Below are positions 1 to 8,002 of a DNA stretch of 64,000 bases, one piece after another (within the stretch, counting starts at the first letter, position 1; each line of letters begins with the position of its first letter). The stretch comes from an uncultured Oscillospiraceae bacterium. Lineage in GTDB: Bacteria; Bacillota; Clostridia; Oscillospirales; Oscillospiraceae. Both the position numbers and the translations under genes were made by a program. The stretch spans positions 45,118 to 109,117 of the forward strand of contig CAJOEH010000013.1 of the NCBI GenBank assembly GCA_905233385.1, given 5' to 3'. The notes below the pieces were generated by a model, which was not told where the DNA came from, searched no databases, and saw only the letters and a list, made by a program, of their open reading frames with translations.

Positions 1-1514
1 GTGAAACCCGCAAACGGCCCGTAGGCGTAGGTCGCGACGAACTCGTTCGCGGACACGCGCACATGGCGGTCCCGATAGTCCTTCGCCCAGGCCCCGTCCT
101 TGTAAATGCACAGGCCGTTCTCCACCAGCGCGGTCACGCCGGCATCCGAATAGTAGCAGTCGATCCCCGACATCCGCAGATTCAGGCTCGTATGGCTGAC
201 CGCCCAGTTCAGAACGCCGAGCAGCTCGCCGTAGCGGAGCGTATAGACGTACAGGCGGTTGGAATAGGGCGCGAGGTTGTAGATGTCCGCCTTGGTGACG
301 GTATGGACGCCGTTCGTCAGGAGCAGCGAGGTCGCGATCCCGCCCGAATTGGTAAAGGACACCTGCGTGCCGCAGGCGCGGTTGGCCATGTCGGTCATCC
401 AGTTGCCGCCGGTGGAGGCCATCGAGCTGCCGGTGACGGAATCGGACGTAATCGCGGTCGTGATCGTGCCGAGCTTCGCCTCCAGGAGCGGCCGGATCCC
501 CTCCACCGCAAGGCGGGAGACCGTCATCACGGAGGCGTGCAGATTGTAGGCGTTGCCCGGCGTATCGTGGAGCATCGAGGTGTATAAGGTCACCGAGACC
601 GTGCGCTGGGAGGCGACGCTTACGGTATCTCCCGCGAAGCGCAGCTCCGCGCTCGCGTAGCCTCTCGCCTTCGCGGAGGGCTGGATGTACGCCGTTTTCT
701 CCGTGCCGTACTGGGCGTAGTGGGAGTCCGCGCCGCAGACGAGGTCGACGGCCGTCCCGTTCGGCAGGGCGGCCGCGGTCTTCTTCGCGTCGCGGTGCGC
801 CAGCAGCACCACCGCGTCGGCGCCCTGTTCCTCTTTCAGCTTTCGCGCCAGCGCGTCGACCGGGGCCAGCGAATCGTTCACGGTATAGTCCGCGATCTTG
901 TCCGGCAGGATCGAGCCGCTCATGTTGTGGAGATAGCCGATCACTGCGATCCGCACCGTCCGCGTTTCGCCGTTCGCCGCGAGCGCGGTCTTTTCGAGGA
1001 TCACATAGTCCTTCGTCCGCGCGACCCGCGCGCCGTCCGATTTATCATACAGATTGCAGCACAGGACCGGCACCGTATTCGCGCCGGACAGGCCGTCCAA
1101 CGCGTAGTCCGGCATCGTGCCGTCCGCGTCGGCGGCATTTTCCAGGCCGAGGTCGAACTCATGCCCGCCGAGGGCGACGGCGTCATAACGCGCCGCCGCG
1201 TAAGCCGCGCTGACGGGATTCCCCGCCTGCTGCGACTGGATTGCGTTGCCGGAGTAGAGGTCGCCGCCGTCTAAGAGCAGGGTCTTTGCGTCGCTGCCGC
1301 CGCGCCGGTCTTCTACGATGTCGGCGATGCGAGCGAAGCGATACTGATAGTCCGCAGCCTCTTCAAATCCGGTATCGACAAGATAGCCGTGCAGATCGGC
1401 CGTCTCGAACACCGGGAGGATATACTCCGTTTCGTCCGCGGCGAATACGGACGCGGGCGCGGAGATGACGCAAAGCAAGAGCGCGATTGATAACAACAGC
1501 GCCAGTTTCTTCAT
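1..1514 (-). CDS. 5'-nucleotidase/metallophosphatase family exported protein (C-terminus cut by window edge)
   Basis: I translated this by hand from the minus strand; about 504 residues are visible and the frame is open to the window edge. Residues 1-25 form a signal peptide ending in VFA. A calcineurin-like metallophosphatase domain follows, with D40-L-H42 and the GGD motif at D85, then a 5_nucleotid_C-like half from about residue 320. Such proteins usually hydrolyse extracytoplasmic nucleotides or related phosphoesters. Two signature positions differ from the family: the GNHE motif reads GGHEFD (G117 for Asn) and the GHxH motif reads GADSH. Activity may therefore be altered. The ATG follows GGAGGTGAG and has its own promoter, so it is not simply read through from rplL. 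Confidence 0.85.
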   Translation of the reverse strand, partial: MKKLALLLSIALLLCVISAPASVFAADETEYILPVFETADLHGYLVDTGFEEAADYQYRFARIADIVEDRRGGSDAKTLLLDGGDLYSGNAIQSQQAGNPVSAAYAAARYDAVALGGHEFDLGLENAADADGTMPDYALDGLSGANTVPVLCCNLYDKSDGARVARTKDYVILEKTALAANGETRTVRIAVIGYLHNMSGSILPDKIADYTVNDSLAPVDALARKLKEEQGADAVVLLAHRDAKKTAAALPNGTAVDLVCGADSHYAQYGTEKTAYIQPSAKARGYASAELRFAGDTVSVASQRTVSVTLYTSMLHDTPGNAYNLHASVMTVSRLAVEGIRPLLEAKLGTITTAITSDSVTGSSMASTGGNWMTDMANRACGTQVSFTNSGGIATSLLLTNGVHTVTKADIYNLAPYSNRLYVYTLRYGELLGVLNWAVSHTSLNLRMSGIDCYYSDAGVTALVENGLCIYKDGAWAKDYRDRHVRVSANEFVATYAYGPFAGF

Positions 1515-1534
1515 ATCCTCACCTCCGTAGTTTG

Positions 1535-1564
1535 ATTATAGCAACAAACGCCGCAAATCGTCAA
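1535..1564 (-). promoter_or_regulatory. sigma-A promoter of the 5'-nucleotidase gene
   Basis: On the minus strand TTGACG and TATAAT are separated by 18 bp, and the -10 lies about 20 bp before the start codon. The -35 box abuts the rplL terminator. Confidence 0.7.
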
Positions 1565-1600
1565 GAAAAAACAGGAACAGTCGACGACTGTTCCTGTTTC
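1565..1600 (-). terminator. Rho-independent terminator after rplL
   Basis: A 13-bp perfect stem (ACAGGAACAGTCG and its complement) is followed on the minus strand by a T-rich run, 18 bp beyond the rplL stop. Confidence 0.85.
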
Positions 1601-1617
1601 GTTTGGTTTGAGATAAA

Positions 1618-1989
1618 TTACTTGATCTCTGCGGTAGCGCCGGCTTCCTTCAGATCGGCTGCGAGCTTCTCCGCGTCTTCCTTGGAGATGCCTTCCTTCA
1701 GGGTCTTCGGGCAGTTGTCGGCGATGTCCTTCGCTTCCTTCAGGCCGAGGCCGGTGGCAGCGCGGATAACCTTGATAACGTTCAGCTTGGAAGCGCCGCA
1801 TTCCTTCAGAATGACGTCGAATTCGGTCTTCTCTTCGACTTCGGCAGCACCGCCGGCAGCGGGAGCAGCGACAGCGGCAGCAGCAGCGGAAACACCGAAG
1901 GTGTCTTCCAGAGCGTGTACGAGCTCAGCCAGTTCCAGAACGGACAGGCCCTTAACTTCTTCGATCAGAGCAGCGATTTTTTCAGACAT
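1618..1989 (-). CDS. rplL: 50S ribosomal protein L7/L12
   Basis: This 123-residue protein is the usual length for L7/L12, the stalk protein that recruits translational GTPases. An N-terminal dimerisation helix (residues 1-35) is followed by an Ala/Gly-rich hinge (about 36-52). The C-terminal domain contains [19 protein letters not shown], the conserved GTPase-interaction region. It is the second gene of the rplJ-rplL unit and starts 35 bp after rplJ. A strong terminator follows directly, so rpoB is not cotranscribed. Identification is secure. Confidence 0.98.
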   Translation of the reverse strand: MSEKIAALIEEVKGLSVLELAELVHALEDTFGVSAAAAAVAAPAAGGAAEVEEKTEFDVILKECGASKLNVIKVIRAATGLGLKEAKDIADNCPKTLKEGISKEDAEKLAADLKEAGATAEIK

Positions 1990-2024
1990 TGTAAAATCCT
2001 CCTAATGTATTTTGTAGTGGTTGA

Positions 2025-2549
2025 TTAGGCTTCCGCTTCTGCGGGAGCAGGGCCTTCCTTCTGCTGGCGGATCTGGTCAATGACGAACGCCAGGGAAGAG
2101 ATGGGGGCCAGGAACGTGCCGAGCACCTGAGCGATGAGAGCATCCTTGCCGGGAAGCTCGCCGAAGCCCTGGAGCTGTTCGACGGACAGGACGGAACCTT
2201 CAACGAAGCCGCCCTTGATTTTCAGAACGTTCTTGTTCTTTTTGGCAAATTCGCAGACGATGCGAGCCGGAGCAATGGGGTCGCCGGTGGTGGTGGCGAG
2301 AGAAGTGGTGCCGTTGAGGAGCTCGTCGAACTGGTTATAGCCGGCCTTGTTGGCGGCGAAACGAGTCAGCGTGTTCTTGACGACGGTGTATTCCACGCCA
2401 GCTTCACGGAACTTATTGCGAAGCTCGGTATCCTGTGCGACAGTGATGCCCTTGTAATCGACGAAGACGGCAGCGGTGGAACCCTGCAGCTTGTCGGCCA
2501 GCGCATCAACAATTGCCTTTTTGCTTTCGAGTACTTGCTTATTGGGCAA
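2025..2549 (-). CDS. rplJ: 50S ribosomal protein L10
   Basis: At 174 residues this matches L10, the stalk base that anchors L7/L12 dimers to 23S rRNA. The N-terminal part has the family pattern (LADKLQGSTAAVFVDYKGIT), and the C-terminal helix that binds L7/L12 ends in an Ala/Glu-rich tail. The start codon follows GGAGGTGAC. Transcription begins at a dedicated promoter and runs through an L10 leader with an attenuator hairpin, so L10-L12 autoregulation is likely. Confidence 0.98.
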   Translation of the reverse strand: MPNKQVLESKKAIVDALADKLQGSTAAVFVDYKGITVAQDTELRNKFREAGVEYTVVKNTLTRFAANKAGYNQFDELLNGTTSLATTTGDPIAPARIVCEFAKKNKNVLKIKGGFVEGSVLSVEQLQGFGELPGKDALIAQVLGTFLAPISSLAFVIDQIRQQKEGPAPAEAEA

Positions 2550-2555
2550 TTTGTG

Positions 2556-2666
2556 TCACCTCCGAAAAAAATCCTCATGCCAAAAGACATGAGGACACAA
2601 AACGATCGTATTTCGTGTAACCTCGGCAGGATTTACGGCTTGCGCCACCTGCTGTCTTTGGCAACC
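2556..2666 (-). promoter_or_regulatory. L10 leader RNA with terminator/attenuator
   Basis: The minus-strand leader contains AGACAGCAGGTGGCGCAAGC and AATCCTGCCGAGG, the hallmark conserved segments of the ribosomal L10 leader that binds L10(L12)4. Downstream, CCTCATG...CATGAGG followed by a T run (2567-2590) is a hairpin immediately before the rplJ ribosome binding site and fits a transcription attenuator. The match is by recognition, not by a covariance search. Confidence 0.9.
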
Positions 2667-2672
2667 TTCGCT

Positions 2673-2700
2673 ATTATAACAGAAAAGAGCGGTTTGTCAA
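2673..2700 (-). promoter_or_regulatory. Consensus sigma-A promoter of rplJ-rplL
   Basis: TTGACA and TATAAT are both perfect, with a 16-bp spacer, just upstream of the L10 leader. Confidence 0.9.
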
Positions 2701-2732
2701 CAACTATTTTCTGAATTTCAAACTTTTTTGCG

Positions 2733-2770
2733 AAAAAAACGTGCGGCGTTTGCGCGCCGCACGTTTTTTT
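2733..2770 (-). terminator. Terminator after rplA
   Basis: A GC-rich stem (ACGTGCGGCG/CGCCGCACGT) is flanked by A/T runs on both sides, 8 bp beyond the rplA stop. It separates rplKA from rplJL. Confidence 0.85.
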
Positions 2771-2777
2771 ATCCAAA

Positions 2778-3467
2778 TTACAGCTTGGAAGTTGCGACCT
2801 TGACGCCGGGGCCCATGGTGGACGCGACGACGCAGGAGCGGATATACTGACCCTTCGCGGCAGCCGGCTTCGCCTTGATGACGGCGGCGAGCAGCGCGTT
2901 CATGTTCTCGGTCAGCTTCTCAGCGCCGAAGGACACCTTGCCGATCGGGCAGTGGATGATGTTGGTCTTGTCGAGACGGTACTCGATCTTACCGGCTTTG
3001 ATCTCCTTGACGGCGGCGGCGACGTTCGGGGTCACGGTGCCGGCCTTGGGGGAAGGCATCAGGCCCTTCGGGCCGAGGACCTTGCCGAGACGGCCGACGA
3101 TACCCATCATGTCGGGGGTAGCGACGACGACGTCGAAGTCAAACCAGTTTTCCTTGGTGATCTTTTCCACGAGCTCCATGCCGCCGACATAGTCAGCGCC
3201 GGCCGCGGTGGCTTCGTCGACCTTCGCGTCCTTCGCGAAGACGAGAACTTTGCGGGTCTTGCCGGTGCCGTTCGGGAGAACGATGGCGCCGCGGACCTGC
3301 TGATCGGCATGACGGGAGTCAACGCCGAGCTTGATGTGGATTTCGACGGTCTCGTCGAACTTTGCCGGAGCAGTCTTGACCACCAGGTCAAGCGCGTCGG
3401 CTACTTCATACTGCACGGAGCGGTCGATCTGCTTCGCGCTGTCCTTATATTTCTTACCTCTAAACAA
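2778..3467 (-). CDS. rplA: 50S ribosomal protein L1
   Basis: This 229-residue protein is L1, the mobile L1-stalk protein and, in many bacteria, the repressor of rplK-rplA translation. Family signatures include [18 protein letters not shown] and [18 protein letters not shown] place the start at a TTG (encoding LFRGKKY as MFRGKKY) because AAGGAGG lies 8 bp upstream and the length then matches the family. An upstream ATG would add 15 non-family residues. It follows rplK by 74 bp, and that gap contains an L1-site mimic. Confidence 0.97.
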   Translation of the reverse strand: MFRGKKYKDSAKQIDRSVQYEVADALDLVVKTAPAKFDETVEIHIKLGVDSRHADQQVRGAIVLPNGTGKTRKVLVFAKDAKVDEATAAGADYVGGMELVEKITKENWFDFDVVVATPDMMGIVGRLGKVLGPKGLMPSPKAGTVTPNVAAAVKEIKAGKIEYRLDKTNIIHCPIGKVSFGAEKLTENMNALLAAVIKAKPAAAKGQYIRSCVVASTMGPGVKVATSKL

Positions 3468-3485
3468 TGTTTTATCCTCCTTAAA

Positions 3486-3512
3486 GTGGTAATGCGGAAA
3501 TGTTCCTCCCAC
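3486..3512 (-). promoter_or_regulatory. Candidate L1-binding site in the rplA leader
   Basis: The minus strand reads GTGGGAGGAACATTTCCGC then TTACCAC; outer GTGG and CCAC can pair, and the AAGGAGG site follows within 10 bp. GTGGGAGG resembles the L1 stalk of 23S rRNA, to which L1 binds. Autoregulation is inferred. Confidence 0.6.
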
Positions 3513-3541
3513 ATTTTGAGGCGAATCGCCTCGGCAGCAAA

Positions 3542-3967
3542 TTAGTCAACAACAGTGATGCCCATGGAGCGGCAGGTGCCTGCAACCATGCTCATAGCAG
3601 CTTCGATCGTAGAAGCGGTGAGGTCCGGCATCTTGCGCTCGGCAATCTCGCGCACCTGCGCTTTGGTGATCGTGCCGACCTTGTCCTTGTTGGGGACGCC
3701 GGAGCCCTTTTCCTGACCGATGGCCTTCAGAATGAGGGTCGGGGTCGGGGGGGTCTTGGTGATGAAAGAGAAGCTGCGGTCGGAATAGACAGTGATCACG
3801 ACGGGGATCTTGAAACCAACCTGATCCTTGGTGCGGTCATTGAATTCCTTGATGAACTGCGCGATGTTGACGCCGTGCTGGCCGAGAGCCGGGCCGACAG
3901 GGGGCGAAGCGGTCGCCTTGGCGGCCGGAATCTGAAGTTTGATATAACCAGTAACTTTCTGTGCCAT
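3542..3967 (-). CDS. rplK: 50S ribosomal protein L11
   Basis: The 141-residue product is L11, part of the GTPase-associated centre with 23S helices 43-44. The N-terminal domain begins [20 protein letters not shown] and contains the proline-rich [14 protein letters not shown]. The C-terminal RNA-binding domain ends in [13 protein letters not shown]. The ATG at 3967 has GGAGGTG at ideal spacing; a TTG five codons earlier would overlap that site. It lies between nusG and rplA in the standard order. Confidence 0.98.
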   Translation of the reverse strand: MAQKVTGYIKLQIPAAKATASPPVGPALGQHGVNIAQFIKEFNDRTKDQVGFKIPVVITVYSDRSFSFITKTPPTPTLILKAIGQEKGSGVPNKDKVGTITKAQVREIAERKMPDLTASTIEAAMSMVAGTCRSMGITVVD

Positions 3968-3990
3968 GATAAGCACCTCCAAATAAAAAT

Positions 3991-4038
3991 GTGGTGATAC
4001 GCTTTCGCGTATTTTTGGCGGGGACAGGCCCCTCCCAC
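3991..4038 (-). promoter_or_regulatory. Candidate L1-binding leader upstream of rplK
   Basis: The minus strand carries GTGGGAGGGGCCTGTCCCCG, a perfect small hairpin ATACGC-GAAA-GCGTAT with a GNRA loop, and a closing CACCAC. The layout parallels the motif before rplA (GTGGGAGG...CCGC...CCAC). Two copies in one operon support translational autoregulation by L1. Confidence 0.55.
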
Positions 4039-4058
4039 GTTAGTGACCGAATGTGCAA

Positions 4059-4586
4059 TTATTCGGAGACAACCTCCACCTGATCGAGCTCGAGCTCAAC
4101 CGGTGTTTCGCGACCGAACATGGAAACGGTCACGCGAACTTTGTTCTTTTCAATGTCGAGCATTTCAACGACGCCGTTGAAGCCGGTCAGCGGACCGTCC
4201 ACGATGCTGACGGTATCGCCTACGTCATAGCCGACAATGATCTCGCGCTTTTCTACGCCGAGGCGGTAGATCTCGTCCTCCGTCAGCGGAGTCGGTTTCG
4301 TACTGCCCGAGGTAATAAAGCCCGTGACGCCGCGGACATTGCGGATAATGTACCAGGCTTCGTCCGTCATCACCATCTTCACCAGTACGTAGCCGGGGAA
4401 GAGCTTGCGGTCGTAGGTTTTCGGACCGTTGTCGGTGACTTCCGTGACGGTTTCCATCGGAATGGAGACCTGATAGATGATGTCCTGCAGCTGTCTTGCT
4501 TCCACCGTTTTCTCGATGGTCGCCTTTACGGTGTTTTCATAACCGGAATAGGTATGCACGACATACCATTTTGCTGCTTCTGCCAT
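4059..4586 (-). CDS. nusG: Transcription termination/antitermination factor NusG
   Basis: NusG links RNA polymerase to Rho or to the leading ribosome. The 175-residue protein has the NGN domain (AKWYVVHTYSGYENTVKATI near the start; FPGYVLVKMVMTDEAWYIIR around 80-100) and a C-terminal KOW domain with VGDTVSIVDGPLTGFNGVV. It begins 6 bp after secE with only a weak upstream purine-rich site, so translational coupling to secE is plausible. Confidence 0.98.
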   Translation of the reverse strand: MAEAAKWYVVHTYSGYENTVKATIEKTVEARQLQDIIYQVSIPMETVTEVTDNGPKTYDRKLFPGYVLVKMVMTDEAWYIIRNVRGVTGFITSGSTKPTPLTEDEIYRLGVEKREIIVGYDVGDTVSIVDGPLTGFNGVVEMLDIEKNKVRVTVSMFGRETPVELELDQVEVVSE

Positions 4587-4592
4587 ACCGAA

Positions 4593-4823
4593 TCAGAACA
4601 GATCCTGCAGCAGGCCGAGTCCCTTGCCGGCGAGGAAGTCAAACACACAGACGATGATGCCGACAACCAGAACGGCTGCCAGAACGATCAGGGTGTTGTT
4701 GACGAGCTGCTTGCCGTCAGGCCAAACGACCTTCTTCATTTCGCTCTTCATTTCGCGGAACCACTTGGCAATACCGCGTACGGCACGGACGAAGAAATTG
4801 GGCTTCTTGTTAGTATCTGCCAT
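4593..4823 (-). CDS. secE: Preprotein translocase subunit SecE
   Basis: This 76-residue protein is the short single-span SecE typical of Gram-positives. An amphipathic helix (FREMKSEMKKVVWPDGKQL, with the conserved VVWP) precedes one transmembrane segment of about residues 43-63 (NTLIVLAAVLVVGIIVCVFD). It clamps SecY in the translocon. It lies between rpmG and nusG, the canonical order. Confidence 0.97.
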   Translation of the reverse strand: MADTNKKPNFFVRAVRGIAKWFREMKSEMKKVVWPDGKQLVNNTLIVLAAVLVVGIIVCVFDFLAGKGLGLLQDLF

Positions 4824-4839
4824 CTTGTTCTTCCTTTCC

Positions 4840-4989
4840 TTACTTCGTTTCGGTATGAACGGTATGCTTTCTGCAGAACCTGCAATACTTCTTCATTTCC
4901 AGGCGGTCGGGGTCGTTCTTCTTGTTTTTCATGGTGTTGTAGTTTCTCTGCTTGCACTCATTGCAGCGAAGGGTGATTTTTACTCGCAT
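4840..4989 (-). CDS. rpmG: 50S ribosomal protein L33
   Basis: This is a 49-residue gene read by hand: it starts [19 protein letters not shown] and ends HTVHTETK. It is the zinc-binding (C+) form of L33, with paired cysteines CNEC and CRFC. The start has AAGGAGG about 9 bp upstream, and it is first in the rpmG-secE-nusG operon behind a strong promoter. Confidence 0.97.
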   Translation of the reverse strand: MRVKITLRCNECKQRNYNTMKNKKNDPDRLEMKKYCRFCRKHTVHTETK

Positions 4990-5122
4990 TTCGGCACCTC
5001 CTTAATTTTGCCTCCCTGTATGACCGCGGCTATCGAAAATTTAGCTGACGCCGAAACTACGGGGCGTCATCCGCGGGTGAAAATGGGCGCAAAAAGAAAG
5101 CCCAATTTTCGCAGGTAGAGAC

Positions 5123-5151
5123 ATTCTACCACAAGAAGTCCACCGGGTCAA
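5123..5151 (-). promoter_or_regulatory. Promoter of rpmG-secE-nusG-rplKA
   Basis: TTGACC and TAGAAT are separated by 17 bp on the minus strand. About 130 bp of untranslated leader precedes rpmG. Confidence 0.8.
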
Positions 5152-5226
5152 GCACTTTTTTCTTGTTTTTTCATGCTTTTTTCCTTTGTCCCGCACGCTC
5201 CGTTTTTCCCCGAAATCCCCCGTCCG

Positions 5227-5446
5227 TGTCATTGCGAGGTTTGCGGAGCAAACCGTGGCAATCTGTCCGTCGCAGGGTTAGCGCGTTCATCATATAACGC
5301 GGGCGGCCAATGGCCGCCCCTACGGATACCGAACGAAAAACGCCTTTAGGGGCGCCCATCGGGCGCCGCTGAATTACGACAAAGTGTCCCTCAGCGAAAG
5401 GCACAGATTGCCACGGCTCCTTCGGAGCCTCGCAATGACAGACGCT
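5227..5446. repeat. Family A palindromic intergenic element, copy 1
   Basis: It begins GTCATTGCGAGG...GTGGCAATCTGTCCGTCGCAGG and ends AAAGTGTCCCTC...GCACAGATTGCCACGG...CTCGCAATGACA. Each end is itself a palindrome and the two ends are inverted copies. The middle holds GC-rich hairpins (GGGCGGCCAATGGCCGCCC and GGGGCGCCCATCGGGCGCC). No gene is present between 5152 and 5480. Confidence 0.85.
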
Positions 5447-5457
5447 TCCAAACAACG

Positions 5458-5492
5458 CAAAAAGGGAGCGAGCGGTTTGCTCACTCCCTTTT
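5458..5492 (-). terminator. Terminator of the feo operon
   Basis: The stem GGGAGTGAGC/GCTCGCTCCC (one G-T pair) is followed by TTTTT on the minus strand. It overlaps the stop codon of the small Cys-rich gene. Confidence 0.8.
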
Positions 5493-5627
5493 ACATGGCT
5501 TTGTACAGTTTTCGCAGTCGCCGCAGCAGCCGGTGCAGCCCTTGCCGCGGCGGCGGATCAGGAAAATTACCGATAAGATCAGCCACAGGGCGACGGCGCA
5601 CAGAATGACGATTTCCAGCCAGCCCAT
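5481..5627 (-). CDS. FeoB-associated Cys-rich membrane protein
   Basis: A 48-residue protein: MGWLEIVILCAVALWLILS begins a single transmembrane span (about 3-24), followed by RRRGKG and a Cys cluster CTGCCGDCENCTKPC. This matches the small FeoB-associated Cys-rich family (FeoC-like position), thought to assist Fe2+ transport or sense iron/redox. The start lies 1 bp after the feoB stop (TGA-C-ATG), so translational coupling is certain by layout. The operon terminator overlaps its end. Confidence 0.85.
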   Translation of the reverse strand: MGWLEIVILCAVALWLILSVIFLIRRRGKGCTGCCGDCENCTKPCKRE

Positions 5628-5628
5628 G

Positions 5629-7635
5629 TCAGAACACCAGCAGCGCGGCCTGATACAGCAGGGCGGCGAAGATCCACGCGACGACGCATTGGAACACGGC
5701 GACGACCGCGCCCCGCCACTTGCCGCCGAGTTCTCTGCCGACGACCGCGATCGCGGCGACGCAGGGCGTGTAAAGCAGGGTGAAGGTCAGGAAGCTGACG
5801 GCGGACGGCACGGTGAACAGGGCGGAGAGGCCCGCGCTGAGATTATCCATGCCCGTGCCGGTCAGGATGCCGAGGGTGCTGACGACCGCCTCCTTCGCCG
5901 TGAAGCCGGAGACGAGGGCGGTGGAGATCCGCCAGTCGCCGAAGCCGAGCGGATGGAAGATCGGACTCAGCAGTTTGCCGATCCACGCGAGCAGGCTGTT
6001 CGCGCTGTCCTCCACGAAGTTCAGGTGCGTATCGAACGACTGCAGGAACCAGATGATCAGCGTCGCGACGAAAATGACGGTGAATGCGCGCTGCAGGAAG
6101 TCCTTCGCCTTGTCCCACAGCAGCATGGCGACGCTCTTCAAAGACGGCATACGGTAGTTCGGCAGCTCCATGACGAAGGGCACGGGCTTGCCGCGGAAGA
6201 GGGTCTTCTTGAACAGCAGCGACACCAGAATGCCGACGACCATGCCGCCGAAGTACATCAGCACCATCACCAGCGCGGCGTACCGCGGGAAGAAGGCCGC
6301 GGAGAACACGGCGTAGATCGGGATCTTCGCCGAGCAGCTCATGAACGGGGTCAGCATGATCGTCAGCCTGCGGTCGCGGGAGGACGGCAGGGTTCTGGTC
6401 GCCATGACCGCCGGCACGGTGCAGCCGAAGCCGATCAGCATCGGCACGAAGCTGCGGCCGGACAGGCCGATCTTGCGCAGGAGCTTGTCCATGACGAACG
6501 CGACGCGCGCCATGTAGCCCGTGTCCTCCAGAATGGACAGGAAGAAGAACAGGACGACGATGATCGGCAGAAAGCTGACCACGCTGCCCACGCCGGCGAA
6601 GATGCCGTCGATGATCAGGCTATGTACCACCGGGTTGAGACCGTAGGCCTTCAGACCGCTGTCCACCACGGCGGACAGCCGGTCGATCCCCCCGGCGAGC
6701 GCGTCCTGCAGGAACGAGCCGATCACGTCGAAGGTCAGCCAGAAGATCAGCAGCATGATGCCGACGAAGATCGGCAGCGCCGCGTACTTGTTCGTCAGAA
6801 CGCGGTCGATGGCGACGGAGCGCAGGTGCTCCTTGCTCTGCTTCGCCTTGACGACCGTTTTGTCGCAGAGTTTTTCGATATAGTCGTAGCGCATCGAGGC
6901 GATCGCGGCATGGCGGTCCAGGCCGCCCTCGTCCTCCATCTGTACGATGCTGTGCTCGAGCAGTTCCAGCTCGTTCTGGTCGATCTCCATGCGGTCGATG
7001 ATGTCGGTATCGCCCTCGATCATCTTCGTCGCGGCGAAGCGTCTGGCGATCCCCGCCGCCTTCGCATGGTCCTCGATCTGGTGAGAGACGGCGTGGATGC
7101 AGCGGTGCACCGGGCCGTCGTCGCAGAAGTCGACGCGCAGGGGGCGGCGCCTTGCCTTCGCCGTCTGCACGGCGTTTTCGATCAGCTCCGTAATGCCCTC
7201 GTTTTTCGCCGCGGAGATCGGCACCACGGGGATCCCCAGCTCCGCGGACATTTTGCCGACGTCGATCGTGCCGCCGTTGCCGCGCACCTCGTCCATCATG
7301 TTGAGCGCGAGCACCATCGGGATGTCCATTTCCAGCAGCTGGAGGGTCAGATAGAGGTTGCGCTCGATGTTCGTCGCGTCGACGATGTTGATAATCCCGT
7401 CGGGGTGCTGATTGAGCAGGAAGTCGCGCGTGACGATCTCCTCGCCCGTGTAGGGGCGCAGGGAATAGATGCCCGGAAGGTCCGCCACCGTGCAGTCCTT
7501 TGCGCCGCGCATGACGCCGGTCTTGCTGTCCACGGTCACGCCGGGGAAATTGCCGACGTGCTGATTCGCGCCGGTCAGTTGATTGAATAAGGTCGTCTTT
7601 CCGCTGTTCTGATTGCCGACCAGGGCGAACATCAT
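5629..7635 (-). CDS. feoB: Ferrous iron transport protein B
   Basis: At 668 residues this is a full-length FeoB. The N-terminal G domain has the P-loop GNQNSGKTT (residues 7-15), switch G3 DLPGIYSLRPYT and G4-like LNMMD. A GDI-like spacer follows, then a membrane domain with GFGCTVPAVMATRTLPSSRD and the second core repeat FLTFTLLYTPCVAAIAVVGRE carrying conserved Cys residues. It imports Fe2+ across the cytoplasmic membrane. Its ATG overlaps the feoA stop by 4 bp. Confidence 0.98.
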   Translation of the reverse strand: MMFALVGNQNSGKTTLFNQLTGANQHVGNFPGVTVDSKTGVMRGAKDCTVADLPGIYSLRPYTGEEIVTRDFLLNQHPDGIINIVDATNIERNLYLTLQLLEMDIPMVLALNMMDEVRGNGGTIDVGKMSAELGIPVVPISAAKNEGITELIENAVQTAKARRRPLRVDFCDDGPVHRCIHAVSHQIEDHAKAAGIARRFAATKMIEGDTDIIDRMEIDQNELELLEHSIVQMEDEGGLDRHAAIASMRYDYIEKLCDKTVVKAKQSKEHLRSVAIDRVLTNKYAALPIFVGIMLLIFWLTFDVIGSFLQDALAGGIDRLSAVVDSGLKAYGLNPVVHSLIIDGIFAGVGSVVSFLPIIVVLFFFLSILEDTGYMARVAFVMDKLLRKIGLSGRSFVPMLIGFGCTVPAVMATRTLPSSRDRRLTIMLTPFMSCSAKIPIYAVFSAAFFPRYAALVMVLMYFGGMVVGILVSLLFKKTLFRGKPVPFVMELPNYRMPSLKSVAMLLWDKAKDFLQRAFTVIFVATLIIWFLQSFDTHLNFVEDSANSLLAWIGKLLSPIFHPLGFGDWRISTALVSGFTAKEAVVSTLGILTGTGMDNLSAGLSALFTVPSAVSFLTFTLLYTPCVAAIAVVGRELGGKWRGAVVAVFQCVVAWIFAALLYQAALLVF

Positions 7636-7868
7636 GTCTCGCTCACCTCCGGCAGGATCTCGATCTTTTCCGCGTCCTCCAGCCGGAGCGTCAGCTCGTA
7701 GCCGCGCAGACGGATCTCCATCGGGTCGCCCATCGGGGCGATCTTCTGCACCGTCACCTTCGTATGCGGAATCAGTCCCATATCCAGCAGACGGCAGCGG
7801 AGCGCGCCTTCCCCGCCGACCGCGGTGATCAGGCCGCTTTTGCCGACCGCCAATTCCTTTAACGTCAT
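7632..7868 (-). CDS. feoA: Ferrous iron transport protein A
   Basis: A 78-residue SH3-like FeoA: TLKELAVGKSGLITAV begins the barrel and RLLDMGLIPHTKVTV is the family signature. It regulates or supports FeoB. I chose the ATG at 7868 because GGAGG lies 8 bp upstream. The earlier ATG at 7892 would coincide with the expected transcription start of the promoter at 7898-7926. It overlaps feoB by ATGA. Confidence 0.95.
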   Translation of the reverse strand: MTLKELAVGKSGLITAVGGEGALRCRLLDMGLIPHTKVTVQKIAPMGDPMEIRLRGYELTLRLEDAEKIEILPEVSET

Positions 7869-7897
7869 CTCGTTCTCCTCCGAGTTAGTCATGCTTA

Positions 7898-7926
7898 ATC
7901 ATAGCACAATGACGCGCTCTTATCAA
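7898..7926 (-). promoter_or_regulatory. feoAB promoter
   Basis: TTGATA and TATGAT with a 17-bp spacer on the minus strand. I could not recognise a clear Fur box over it. Confidence 0.75.
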
Positions 7927-7944
7927 GCGGACGGCGAAAAAAAC

Positions 7945-7973
7945 TTGTAATTCCGTCGGGATGCCGTTATAAT
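7945..7973 (+). promoter_or_regulatory. ruvX promoter
   Basis: TTGTAA and TATAAT with a 17-bp spacer, about 30 bp before the start codon. It is divergent from and closely spaced to the feo promoter. Confidence 0.75.
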
Positions 7974-8002
7974 GTGGAAAAAGAATGATTTGGAGAGGTT
8001 TT

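Noticed and set aside
2134..2340. Open frames opposite the ribosomal protein genes
   Set aside because: Short antisense frames without start signals inside well-established ribosomal genes.
5533..7590. Long open frame (685 codons) on the plus strand opposite feoB
   Set aside because: Its translation is Asp/Arg/His/Gln-biased low complexity, as expected opposite a GC-rich gene; feoB has all family motifs and the start context.
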